Source: Romanomermis culicivorax (taxonomy: Eukaryota; Nematoda; Enoplea; Mermithida; Mermithidae). Taken from it: a stretch of 64,000 nucleotides of DNA. Positions within the stretch are counted from its first letter, which is position 1, and each line of letters begins with the position of its first letter. Position numbers and translations under genes: made by a program. This document shows positions 42,558-54,100 of the stretch, piece after piece. The notes under the pieces were generated by a model that was not told where the DNA came from, made no database searches, and was given only the letters and a program-made list of their open reading frames with translations. The stretch spans positions 310,001 to 374,000 of the forward strand of contig CAWUHX010000153.1 of assembly GCA_963922205.1 (NCBI GenBank). Direction: 5' to 3'.

Positions 42558-42681
42558 GCAGGATCCCTAGTAAGGTTTTCCTGTGCTTGGGTTTGCCAAG
42601 CGGGTGCCTGGGCCTCTGGCCCTTGGCTCCAATCCCAAATATTGAATCTAAAAAAATAAAGTATTAATAAAATAATATGAA

Positions 42682-43409
42682 TGTTTAAAAGAATGTGGGT
42701 ACACCACTAAATACTAATATTAATTGAATACAAAAAAATGAAAGGTTTATTGGATGCCAGCACAATGTTTACCAAAAAATATAATAAATGACAATGAATT
42801 TTTGCTATCAATTTTGTCTCTCTGTGGTGCTCCATCTCTATGCAAATGTTTGTGCTGCTGGTCATCCAATTCATCGATTTACATGTCCATTTCCCATCAC
42901 AACTTGCCAGCAACAGGGTGCTCAACATCCCTCGCATGTCGAAACCAACTTAGGGAAGATAGAAAAAACTTTTTGGCCCGGTTACCCCAGCATTATTAAA
43001 ATTACCAAAAATGTCTACCATTCGGCTGACTCCCCATTTCCCAGTCTATCTTGGCTCAAACTCCCCTAATGGTCATTGGACACAACGAATACCAAGGACT
43101 GTGCCACAATGGCTGGCAAGTGACGCCCATTCTGACCTCAGCTTTGGTGGAAAGACCTTCTGTCCTACGGAGTATGACATTGCCATCCCCCCTGAATTGG
43201 GTCGATTTCAGGTTTGGTCACACAGTCTGCATGTTGTGGCAAGTTGTTGGTCAATGGTCTAATCAAGCATGCAAATCCCTTTCCAGCATCTCTATTTTTT
43301 CTAAAATAAACTAAAATATGAGATTATATTAGGACACAAAAAGAGGACGCGGGAATGTACGAGTATCACAAAAAATAAAATACCCTAAAATTGAGCAAAA
43401 AAGTGGCCA
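42682..43409 (-). repeat. 5' LTR of the 14.5 kb element
   Basis: 728 bp, paired with 28896-29617. The plus strand begins tgtttaaaagaatg and ends gtggcca. Confidence 0.85.
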
Positions 43410-43410
43410 A

Positions 43411-44668
43411 AATTAAAATCAAACTAATAGAAGGTAATTTGTTCATTATTTTTCGAGTTCATATATTCTAAAATGCTAGAAACTGAATCTCTGCAACAAA
43501 TATCCCTGCATAGAAGCCCTAAAATTACAGCCCAGAATGATGACTTCAATCTTCAACCTCTATAAATGAAAAGTTCGCCTTAGCAATGTTTGAAAAATTC
43601 CAAGGCCCAAAAGAAAAAATTAAGAGAATTGATAAAAAATCTCAATTTTTGGCGAAAGACTAACTGTTATTGATTGCAAAATGAGACCAGGTCTTTCAAT
43701 TGATTGAAACTGTTCACGGTTAAGTGGTAAGTGGATGTATAGATATACTAATGGCCACGCCTGAAAGAAAATAATTATTATTATACTCATGACTGGCACG
43801 GAGCGCCGGAAAATTCTGAGATTCTGACCTGAAATTCACCAAAATGCATCTTTTCAGTTTTGAATTCCTTTTTTGATAATTTTCATTTTTAGAACATGAG
43901 GTCAGGGGGCTGCATACTGCCCCCCTGTGTCCACCACTGGTGGAATCTCAAATAGATTATTTCATTTTCTTAATATGGCCTCAACCCAATTAAACCATGG
44001 TCCAAAGTCCCGCGAACAGCAAAATTCGGCATTATGTTACAGTCACATATGGCTTCAAAAATATGATTTTTTGCAGTATAATGAACTAAAGTGCCAGAAT
44101 TTGTTACAGTCTGAATTGAACGGGTAGTGTTATTGGGATTTTTGTGGTGCAAGGGTTTTGGATCATGGGTAATCAAATGGACGCCTTCACTTTACTGAAA
44201 AAAATTATTCCAAGTGTAAACAAACATATTTCCACGAATTTTTGATGGAAGGGGTTTTCGACTGCGGGGAATACAATGGATGCGGTCACTTCACAAAAAA
44301 ATTATCTCGAGTGGAAAAAAACGTATTTCCACAATTTTTGATGGAAGGGGTTTGCGAAGACAGAGAATCCAATGGACTCGGTCACTACAAAAAAATCATT
44401 AGGAATGTAAATAAAGGTATTCCTGTGATTTTTTAGTGGAAGGGGTTTTCAACCACGGAGAATTCAATGAACATGGTCACTTTACCCAAAAAATTATCCT
44501 AAATGTAAACAAATATATTCCTATGATTTTTTAGGGGAAGACATTTTTCACTATGGAGAATTTGATTGATGCAGTCACGTCACACAAAAAGTTATTCTGT
44601 GTGTAAACAAACATGTCTCCGGGTTTTTTGGGTGAAGAGGTTTTCTGACCATTGGGAATTCAATGTAC
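43411..44668 (+). repeat. Dispersed repeat copy 1 with roughly 93-bp tandem units
   Basis: Colinear with 48151-49385 at about 90 percent by eye. The 3' half (44140-44660) is about five tandem units of about 93 bp, each built on GGGGTTTTCGACCACGGAGA...GGTCACTTTACACAAAAA..TTATCC. It starts exactly at the LTR edge and ends exactly at an LTR fragment. Confidence 0.8.
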
Positions 44669-44671
44669 ACA

Positions 44672-44788
44672 GTTGTCTCTCTGTGGTGCTATATCTCTAT
44701 GCAAATGTTTGCACCGCTGGTTGTCCAATTCCTCGATTTGCATGTTGATTTCCCATCGCAACTTGCCAGCAACAGGGTGCCCAACAGA
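44672..44788 (+). repeat. Orphan LTR fragment of the 14.5 kb element
   Basis: About 117 bp matching the LTR interior at about 29036-29150 (tctctctgtggtgctatatctctatgc onward), in the same orientation as both LTRs. Confidence 0.8.
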
Positions 44789-44822
44789 GACACATTAGAA
44801 AGCTTCTGATTATTTTTGGAAT

Positions 44823-44828
44823 TTTATT
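44823..44828 (-). terminator. Candidate polyadenylation signal of the GFOD-like gene
   Basis: AATAAA on the minus strand about 107 bp beyond the stop codon. Confidence 0.45.
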
Positions 44829-44934
44829 TTACAGATTATATCACAACTTTTCATTTCTCAAATGTCGTTATTGTATGAGTAAATTGGAAACAGGCAGATC
44901 ACTTTCTCAACATTTGCTGCACTTTACTCGTTAA

Positions 44935-45122
44935 TTATCCCACTTTGACCCAATCTCCGTTACTGTTCGATTTTCGAATGGCATCAATCACTGATCGAAC
45001 GTAGCTGTCATTTGAGAAATTGTTGCTTTCGGCTACATTTTTTGTTTGAGCTATAAACTTGTCGTGTAAATGTTTACAAGCAATTAGTAAAGTTCGATGA
45101 CTATGATAGTCCACGGCAGTGT
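44935..45122 (-). CDS. GFOD: GFOD-like last exon
   Basis: Acceptor cattttttag, phase 1 in, stop TAA at 44935-44937. It encodes the C-terminal helices ([22 protein letters not shown]), equivalent to the family's ..ALCVVDTIKKSS..GEW ending. Confidence 0.85.
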
Positions 45123-48100
45123 CTAAAAAATGAAAAATGATGCAGATTTTTACATTATACATTATGGAAAAGATAAAAGTTGAAGAACAAAACAAAAAAA
45201 TAGATCAAAGAACAGTACTACGAAAAACGTTAAAGAAAAAAATGAAAAAGAAAAACAAGCAAAAACGGACCACAGAACTAAAGTCGATAAGAGATAAGTA
45301 AAAGAAAGGGTACACAGATCAAATTAGAAACAAACCAGGAACAAAAAATTGATGAGAACAGTATCTAAAGAAAAGAAGACAAAAAATAGCTGTATAAAAA
45401 ATAGAATAGTGTTTGTGTAATGTAATCCTAACTTGACATGCAAAGAAATAGATAGAAATAAAGTGATAGAAGAGGGAAAAGAAAAAAAAGAAGGAAAAAC
45501 TTGCTTCAGAACAAGGAAGTCTATTAGCGATAAAAAGATGTTCAGGTAGGAAAAAAGAAAAAATGAAAAAAATTTGTCCAACCATCGTTGGATTGAAATC
45601 ATTGCCAAAAATCGCCCTTATATAGGTTGTTGTGGATAACGGCACACTAATCTTGTCTATTCGCCTTGCCGTAACACAACAGAAACTAAGTTTAGAACTT
45701 AACAATAAAAGATGAGTTTGCAAGCAAATTTGAATTTGGCGAAATCAAAAAAAAAACTATGCTGATTTTTTCTGCAACTTGAAATATCATTTTTCCGCAC
45801 AAATATGCTAATCTTTTTTATTGAATATTAATGATGATTCATATAACTTGGCTTGGCCATCATGCATGCTATGCGTGGTTTTTTGGTTTTGAGCAGTGAG
45901 TTAAGCACAACAAGCCTGTGAAAAAACTGCATGCACAAACAAACCATTCGACAAAGTATAAAATTATTGAAATGAATTATTCACACAATTTTTTTAAAAA
46001 ATTTTGTTTGGAAGCACGTATTTAAACAATAATTGTGACCGTTATGACATGTTATGACTGTTCAGACAGAATTGGGCCCCTGATCATCTTTTTTGTATGC
46101 CTGCAGACGGTGTCTCCTCCTCCAATGTTAACTTAGTCTTTTCTGTATACATTTAGTGTGTTAAATGCATCGAACATTCATGAGTAGAAAAACACATTCA
46201 CCACTAGGGAATGTCAAAAGCCACACGCGCCATAGAAAATTCAAATGCATGCGCCACCAATACCACAATAATCGATATGAAGGTGCATGGGTTGTAGTAG
46301 CCTTATTTGAGTTGGCCCACCACGGCGACCGAGACGAAACAGTCATGTGTACCGAAATTTGATTGGTAACGACCGACTTGGCCGTAAAGTATGAATGTAG
46401 CTTTGGGCTGCATTTACACTTCACGGCACGGCCAGGGACATGGCTGTCGTGACGAATCAGACTGCGCCAGAAAAAACTGGCGTTAAATATGATTGATTGC
46501 ACGTCACGTGCACTGAAATTTGATTGGTCATGGCTGCCGTGACCGTGGCCGCGCCGTGAAGTATAAATGCGGTTTTTGATGTGTCATTTTTTTTACCACG
46601 GCATATCGAGACATGTCTGAAAAATCAGATTTTATTTTGAACGATAGGAAATTTTAGAATTTCATGCAAAGAAACAGGAGAGAATCTATAAGTTAGAAAT
46701 TCAGAAGGACCCGTTGTTTCCAAAAACGTATACCTTCCAAGAAATCCATTCGGACCGTCTCGCGATTTTTACCGCAAACAGTCAGTTGTCCACGGCTACA
46801 ATTCAAAGCTCCATCGGACCCGTAAATATTTATTTCATAGTTCATTCTGTCATTGGGCGATTCTACGATGACGAACGGACTGCAGTGAATGACCACATTT
46901 ACTGTGGCCGATAAAGTCTGTGAAGTTTCCAAATATTCGTTATGCACATCACCGTCGCCAAAAGGGTAACAACGCATTATAAAGGCAGTAGTGTCATCGG
47001 AAGTGAAACTTTTTCTGAAAAATAACCAGATTTGTGCTGTATGTGGCCTGGGAAAACTCATGGAAATGTTCAACTACTAGTGGTGAAAAAACATTACTTC
47101 TGATTTATCTCAAAATGTATTTAGTCTGTTGGCGCAATGTGTGACAAAGATGCATTGATCTGAAAATTCTGCCAACTTCATTATAGGTGGCGCGACAGCG
47201 TCAACCTATGATATACTTGAACCCCAAAATCCATGTCCCCCTCTAGAGCCAAAGCGGTAAGAGCCATGGGGTTTGTGATAATTTCGGGCATACCTGCTGT
47301 CATTTTGCATCGGCAAGTGCTGCTCGGTGGGGCACCAAAAACATGGAAAAGAATGCACTTTTTAAGGGCCCCCAGTTCAGCCATGCCCCAGAATGGGTGT
47401 GCCATATCCAAGCTCCATACTATGGCCAAAGCAAATCGGGAGTGGAATCCAGTGGCGGACACAGAAATTTTTTTCGGGGAGGGGGGCGGAAATTTTTTTT
47501 GCAATTTTTATATTTTTGTTGAATTATTTGCATCGGCATACAAAGGATTTTTTTAATTTAAGAAGATCAGAGACAACAATAAAAAATATGAAAATCGATC
47601 CGATTAGAAGATTGTACTTATTTTTAATTAGATAATTGTACTTACACTACCAGGCGAAACTAACCGTCTATGCCGGTCGCATCCAGGACGCGTCCAGAAC
47701 GCATGCGATCAGCACACTATACCGACAATAAAATGGACAGGCCACGTGACGTGCTTGTGTCACACAAAGCCAAAGAATTTTGCTGATGCTTCTTTCTTAC
47801 CTCCCTACAGAAAGCACGCATTATTTACCAGATATAAACGAAAGATCAACTGCTGTCATACTGTAGGTCAAAACAAAGTGCATATCCACTACTACACATT
47901 GTGAAAAAACCATGATTGACAGTTATTGCATGAATGTCAATTATTAAGAAAGATAAAACTTTTCTTTGTGCTGCCGAAAAAGACGCATTCTGGACGCCAC
48001 CTGGTCGCGTCCATGACGCGTCTCGGACGCGAATTTTTGAGGGTTGGTTTCGCCGGTAGTGTATTTCTTAGTCCGGGGCACAGTACTGGAATAATTTTTG

Positions 48101-51100
48101 GATTTTCACTATCTAAAACGCTGAAAAATGAACCTTCAAAACGTTGGGAAATAAATTAAAATCAAACTAATAGAAGGTAATTTGTTCATTATTTTTCGAG
48201 TTCTTATATTCTAAAACGCTTGAAACTGAATCTCTGCAACAAATATCCCTGAATAGCAGCTCTAAAATTACAGTCCAGAATGATGACTTCAATCTTCGTC
48301 CTCTATAAATGAAAAGTTCACGTCGGAAACGTTTGAAAAATTCCAAGGCACGAAACAAAAAATTAAGAGAATTGATAAAAAATCTAAATTTTCGGCGAAA
48401 TACTAACTGTTATTGATTGCAAAATGAGACGAGGTCTTTCAATTGATTGAAACTGTTCACGGTTAAATGGTAAGTGGATGTTAGATATGCTAATGGCCAC
48501 GCCTGAAAGAAAATAATTATTATACCCATGACCGGCGCAGAGCGCCGGAAAATTTCGAGATTCTGACCTAAAATTCACCAAAATGCATCTTTTCGGTTTC
48601 GAATTCCTTTTTTGATAATTTTCATTTTTAGAACACGAGGTCGGGGGCGGCCGAATCCCGCCCCCCTATGTCCGCCACTGGTTGAATCTCAAATGGATTA
48701 TTTCATTTTTTTAATATGGCCTCAATCCAATTATACCATGGTCCAAAGTCCCGCGAACAGCAAAATTCGGCATTGTGTTGCGGTCACATATGGCTTCAAA
48801 AATATAATTTTTTGCAGTATAATGAACTGCGGTGCCAGAATTTTTTACAGTCTGAATTGAACGGGTAGTGTTATTGGGATTTTCGGAGTGCGAGGGTTTT
48901 CGATCATGGGGAATCCAATGGACGCCTTCACTTTACTCAAAAAAAATATCCCAAGTGTAAACAAACGTATTTCTGCGAATTATTGACGGAAGGGGTTTTC
49001 GACTGCGGGGAATGCAATGGATGCGGTCACTTCACAAAAAAAATTATCCCGAATGGAAAAAAACGTATTTCCACAATTTTTGATGGAAGGGGTTTCCGAA
49101 GACGGAGAATTCAATGGACTCAGTCACTACAAAAAAATCATTAGGAATGTAAATAAAGGTATTCCTGTGATTTTTTAGTGGAAGGGGTTTTCGACCACGG
49201 AGGATTCAATGAACGTGGTCACTTTACACAAAAATAATTATCCTAAATGTAAACAAATATATTTCTATGATTTTTTAGGGAAAACGTTTTTCACTATGGA
49301 GAATTCGATCGATGCAGTCACGTCACACAAAAAGTTATTCTGAGTGTAAACAAATGTGTTTCCGCGATTTTTGGGCGAAGAGGTTTTCTGACCATTGGGA
49401 ATTCAATGGACGCAGTCACTTTACATAAAAATATTCCGGGTGAAACAATCGTGTTTTTGTGACTTTTTAGTGGAAGGGGTTTTCAACCGTGGGAACTTTA
49501 CAGTCCATTTACCATGTATTTGCACATCTTTCAATTTACTGAAAGTGAGAATTCGTGTAGCTTTAAGATTGTGTTCATTGTTTCTCTGATGTGAAGATGG
49601 CCAAATTTAAGACACGATTTCTGAGAAGTCCTATCTTCCCTATGATAAGTTGAAAATTAATCATATCTCAAAATTAGATATCTTGAATAGCTTCGTGCGC
49701 TGAGTTTCATGGTATCATTGTTTTTGCTTGAAAACGAAAATCCACACTGCCACAGTATGCCAAAGTTTGAAAATTTATGCTTTTTTACATTTTTTAGTGG
49801 TCTTGCTGGCCAAGCGATATTTTAGGATCTGATTGATCTTATTCGATAAATGAATATTCATTTTACACAAAAGAGAATAAGCTAGCTATCTTTTTATGTA
49901 ATATTTACAGTGAATAAATGCATACTACACTTTTTCGGACAGTTTAAAGTGTCAAAAATGAGCTGTCAAACTTGAAAAATTCTATTTATGAGTACTCCCG
50001 AGTACCTTCCCATCAGAGGCTGCAGAATTTTATTAGCTCATGCATTCTTACTTTATTGGTTAAAGTTTCATCAAAATTTTTGCACCATTTTAGGAGCTGC
50101 ACAACTCTGAAGAAGGTATACTGGTGGAAATTGTTACTTCATTTTCCAGGTGGCGCTTGTCTACCCTGGTTTGTAGCCATATGTGCCAATGTCAATTGCA
50201 CTTTCCCATTTGCGCCCTAGCCAATTGCGCCGATTTTCAAGTGCGCCATTTTTATATGCGCCCTATGCATTTGCGCCATGTGTATAATGCCCCAACTGCA
50301 ATTGCACTTTTTGCAAATGCGCCTTGGTGTTTTCATTCATCATAGAAAAGGCAATGAGTAAACCGGTAATAAAAAGAGTGACAAAGATGACTAATGTCTC
50401 CATCAGAAATTGTTTAGGAAGCATTTTTTGTACAGATTTCTTTGCAGTATGTTTATTTTTCTCAGACTTATGTGGTTGATCTATATCAGAATTTATCTAC
50501 TGTAAATGATTCTATGATCTCATCATGATTCTATGATCAGATAATCCTGTGACCAGCACCTTCATAATTCCAATTTGTTCAGAAGCAGTAAAAGTAAACA
50601 TTTGCTCCAGATCTTACCACTTGAGTTCGAAAGTCAAAATATGCAAGACATAAATGTATAGTTACATTATTTAATACGCCAAAGGATCACCCAAATTATG
50701 AGCTATGCCAGTCATAAAATCAATAGCACTGATTTCACCCTGATCACACTGTAGCTTGAGTGTAAAAAATTCTGAAGTTCCAAATGTGACATAATTTCTT
50801 TCTGATAATTTACAACTCTGTGGCTATGTGACTAGCTGTGTGGTCCTGTATGATTGTACAATAATTTACAATGCTGTTTTCGCCTAGTTTGTATTGTCTT
50901 CAATGATGATTACATTTCTCATTTGATACTATCTTTTCAGTGTCCAATTAGAATTATGGTGCGAATAAACAATGTGCATTTGCAAATGGCGCATGTAACA
51001 CACAGCACATTTGCTAATGGCGCATATGACATGTGGCGCATTTGGATCTGCGCAATTGGCAAAAGCACATATAAAAAAAGCACAATTGGCTACACCCCAT

Positions 51101-54100
51101 CTACCCTTTGTGCTACATTTATAATTTGTACTACAGCATTATTAAATAACTAAGGCACTATAGTCTGATGTATTAATTGTTTCATAAATTGACAGTTTAT
51201 AATATACAAAAAGGTTCAAATTGTCGAAAATCAAAAGCTTAAAAAGGAAAATGCTGTTCAGGGGCACTCCCAAACCCCTTCACTAATGATTCTACGGAAT
51301 TATATGTTTTTATATCTTAGTTCATTCATTCCTACAGTAGCTGTGAAAGTAATATCGTCCTTATCATGCACCATTTTGACAGCTGTAGAGATTTGCATAC
51401 ACTGAACTGTCATTCAAATTTTTTCTAACCTGGATAAATGCTCAACCAATTAAGTTCTGGGAATACAGGATACTTCTTTATTTACTACATAAGAAAAAAA
51501 AATGTGGCTCGAAGTCCTGATAAATTTTCATTGATTTACGTTTGATCGTTGCTGAACAAAGTGCCTCAAATGAAAAATCGATAATTTCGAAAATTTTCGA
51601 TAAATTCCAGAAATCAAGTGGTTATTTGAAACTCATTAACAGGAAGACAACAAGAGTTATTCAGAGGCCTTTTGCTGAATTGGAAAAGCACTGCAATCTA
51701 CTATCACTTGGTTTATTTTTGTGTGGTTGATATCGCATGGTGTAAAACAGACAGCCTCCAACTATAGAGCACTTTCTCATGGCTTATAAGATAGGCCAGA
51801 GTCCGACAGCCGACATTTTATTCTGTAACATTAAACTCTCAGCTTCGATTTTTCTCAATTGAATTCCTATGTGGGGAATTTTAGTTGCATCTATCCTGAG
51901 GCATCCTCTTGCATAACCATTGTGAATAGATTGATGAAATTTCAACAGTGATTGATATTGCATCTTGTCTTTTGATTTGTCTAATCTGGACATTTTTAAT
52001 TCTTTCTGCATCCCGTTAATAGCATGTTTAGTGGAATTAATCATCATTTCTTTACCCAGTGTTACCAGATGGTTTTAGTGAAAAACTGCGGAATTACCTG
52101 GAAAAAACTGCAAAAAACTGCAACAAGAAATGTGAAAACTGCCAAAAAAACCGCCTCACAAAAAGTGTCAGAAAAGACTGCATTGCAGTTACTAAAGTTG
52201 GCTGAACTCTCAATTTGATTGTTGAATCAGGAAGAAACATGTATTCTTGAGAACAAAATTGGAAAAAAGAATTTTTTAGTTAAAAGACCCAAAACTGTCC
52301 AATTTTTTAACCCAAAAAAACACTCAACCCAGAAACCCAATGCACCCCAACCAGTATTTTTTGTGCCGAAACATGGTTTTCGGCACAAAAAAATTGGAAT
52401 GGCACAAAAAGTTTTGAGCATTTGTGCCAATTGGCACACAATTTTCAGCTGGTCAAACATTAAATTTCCTTGATTTTTAGACGTTTTAGGGGCTGAAAAT
52501 GCCAAAAAAATTTTTGGCACTTTGCACCCAGTCAATGAAATGAATATAATATTTCCTATTCATATATTTGATCGGAATGTGAACGATTCTACTACACAAA
52601 AACAGCTCGACTTAACATATGCTTATTCACTCAAACTATAAGCCAATGAGCTCGCTCAAAAGCTAAAGGAGTGGTGGAGTCTTAGCTTGCTTTGGTCTCT
52701 GAACCTAGTGACCATTCAGTATTCACTCGAGCTCTTAGCTTTTGGTCACCTTTTTCTTTGTGTTTTGTTTTTTGGACACTATGTCTATTGTGTCAAAAAT
52801 TTCTTCTAGAACTTTCTTGAAATCATTTGATGATTCAATCAAATTAGGCCTCATCACTGACAAAGCTTTGGATACCAAGGCAGTCTCTGATAATGATAGG
52901 GACAGGTCTAAAATGCCTGGAGGCGACTTAGATGATGACAGCGACAAAAGTGTAGCCAGAGACCGTAGCGCCATCAGCAACAGGAGCTTTTCCTCTACTA
53001 GGAAATGCCCTCGTTCAAGCAGTCATGGCTCGTCAGTCATTGAGGATACAGTGTGGGACGATGCTCCAGCATCCAATGACTCACAGGTGGTAATGCCAGA
53101 GTTTATTGATGACCCCTTAATCAAATGCCAACATTTATCTCTTCAGCCTAAAACCAAGCTGATAGCCAATTGGGAACTCTTGACATGCTTCGAGGAAACC
53201 AAGACACTCAAGGAGCATTACACCCAGATGGCAATCCTGGATTACAATGTGGCCATTGCTCCAACTATTGACGATGATTTATGTCACTTCCTGGAATGGG
53301 CCAACAAATGGCCAGTATGTAATGATGAGCATCTCCGTTATGTTGACTAGGCCTTATTAGAATGTGCTTTTCCTTTGATCGCCATTCTGAAGGAAATTGA
53401 GCAAGATAATGGCGATTTGTCCTATGTCCAGAAGGCAGTAGGCCACAGTTTATGCCACTTTTCTTTGGTGTTACATGACCTTACGGTCAACAGACCTTCC
53501 GAAATGTTGCACATTTTGGGAATAAATACCAAAATTTTACCCGAAATTTCTTCTGTCAATGTGGCTAGCGATGAGAACATCCAGCGATGCTTGGACCTGT
53601 GGACCAAAATCGCTCCTCCACCTCTTTTTGGACATTTGCTTTGCAGCAAACTCAAAGAGCGAGGCCGTAAAGATAAAACCTTAGCCATGGCCTTACAAAA
53701 TCTAGGTGGACCATCAAACCGTTTGAGTGGACCCCCAAAGTGGTTCAACACTCCAGGTGATGACCAGAAGGACTTTCATCCCAGACCTGACTTATTCAGG
53801 TATGATTTGGGAGATTTACAATTTTTACCTTGTGTCTCACCTAATCATCAAATTTGTGGCAGATTATGGTTTTTCTTGCATAACTGGAAACTTATTTCTT
53901 CTGACCCTTGTGTCCTAGCTACTGCTGCTGGCCTCTCACTTGATTTTCATACATGGCCTCCTAGGCAGTTATGCAAGTTCAGCCTTCTAGGCAGAAGTTT
54001 CAGCCTAAACCATTAAAATTTTGCCCAAAAGAACAAGAACTGATAAATGAAGAAATCAATGCGCTGGTAGAGAAAGGAGCCATTTTTCCTTTTCAATCTC

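Larger units (their letters stand above)
28896..43409 (-). mobile_element. 14.5 kb Ty3/gypsy-type LTR retrotransposon with an extra coding module
   Basis: Direct LTRs at 28896-29617 (722 bp) and 42682-43409 (728 bp), both TG..CA and about 10 percent diverged. On the minus strand the order is LTR, leader with two splice donors, gag, protease, RT, RNase H, integrase, a roughly 1.3 kb spacer, then 4.4 kb of additional coding sequence beginning with a DEDDy-exonuclease-like domain, then LTR. Numerous stops and several frame breaks show it is dead. No clear target duplication, and no convincing primer-binding site or polypurine tract. A third 117-bp LTR fragment lies at 44672-44788. It is unusually long for this superfamily. 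Confidence 0.85.

Noticed and set aside
45319..45723. 134-residue hydrophobic Phe/Ser-rich minus frame
   Set aside because: Product of a purine-rich low-complexity tract on the other strand in an intron of the GFOD-like gene.
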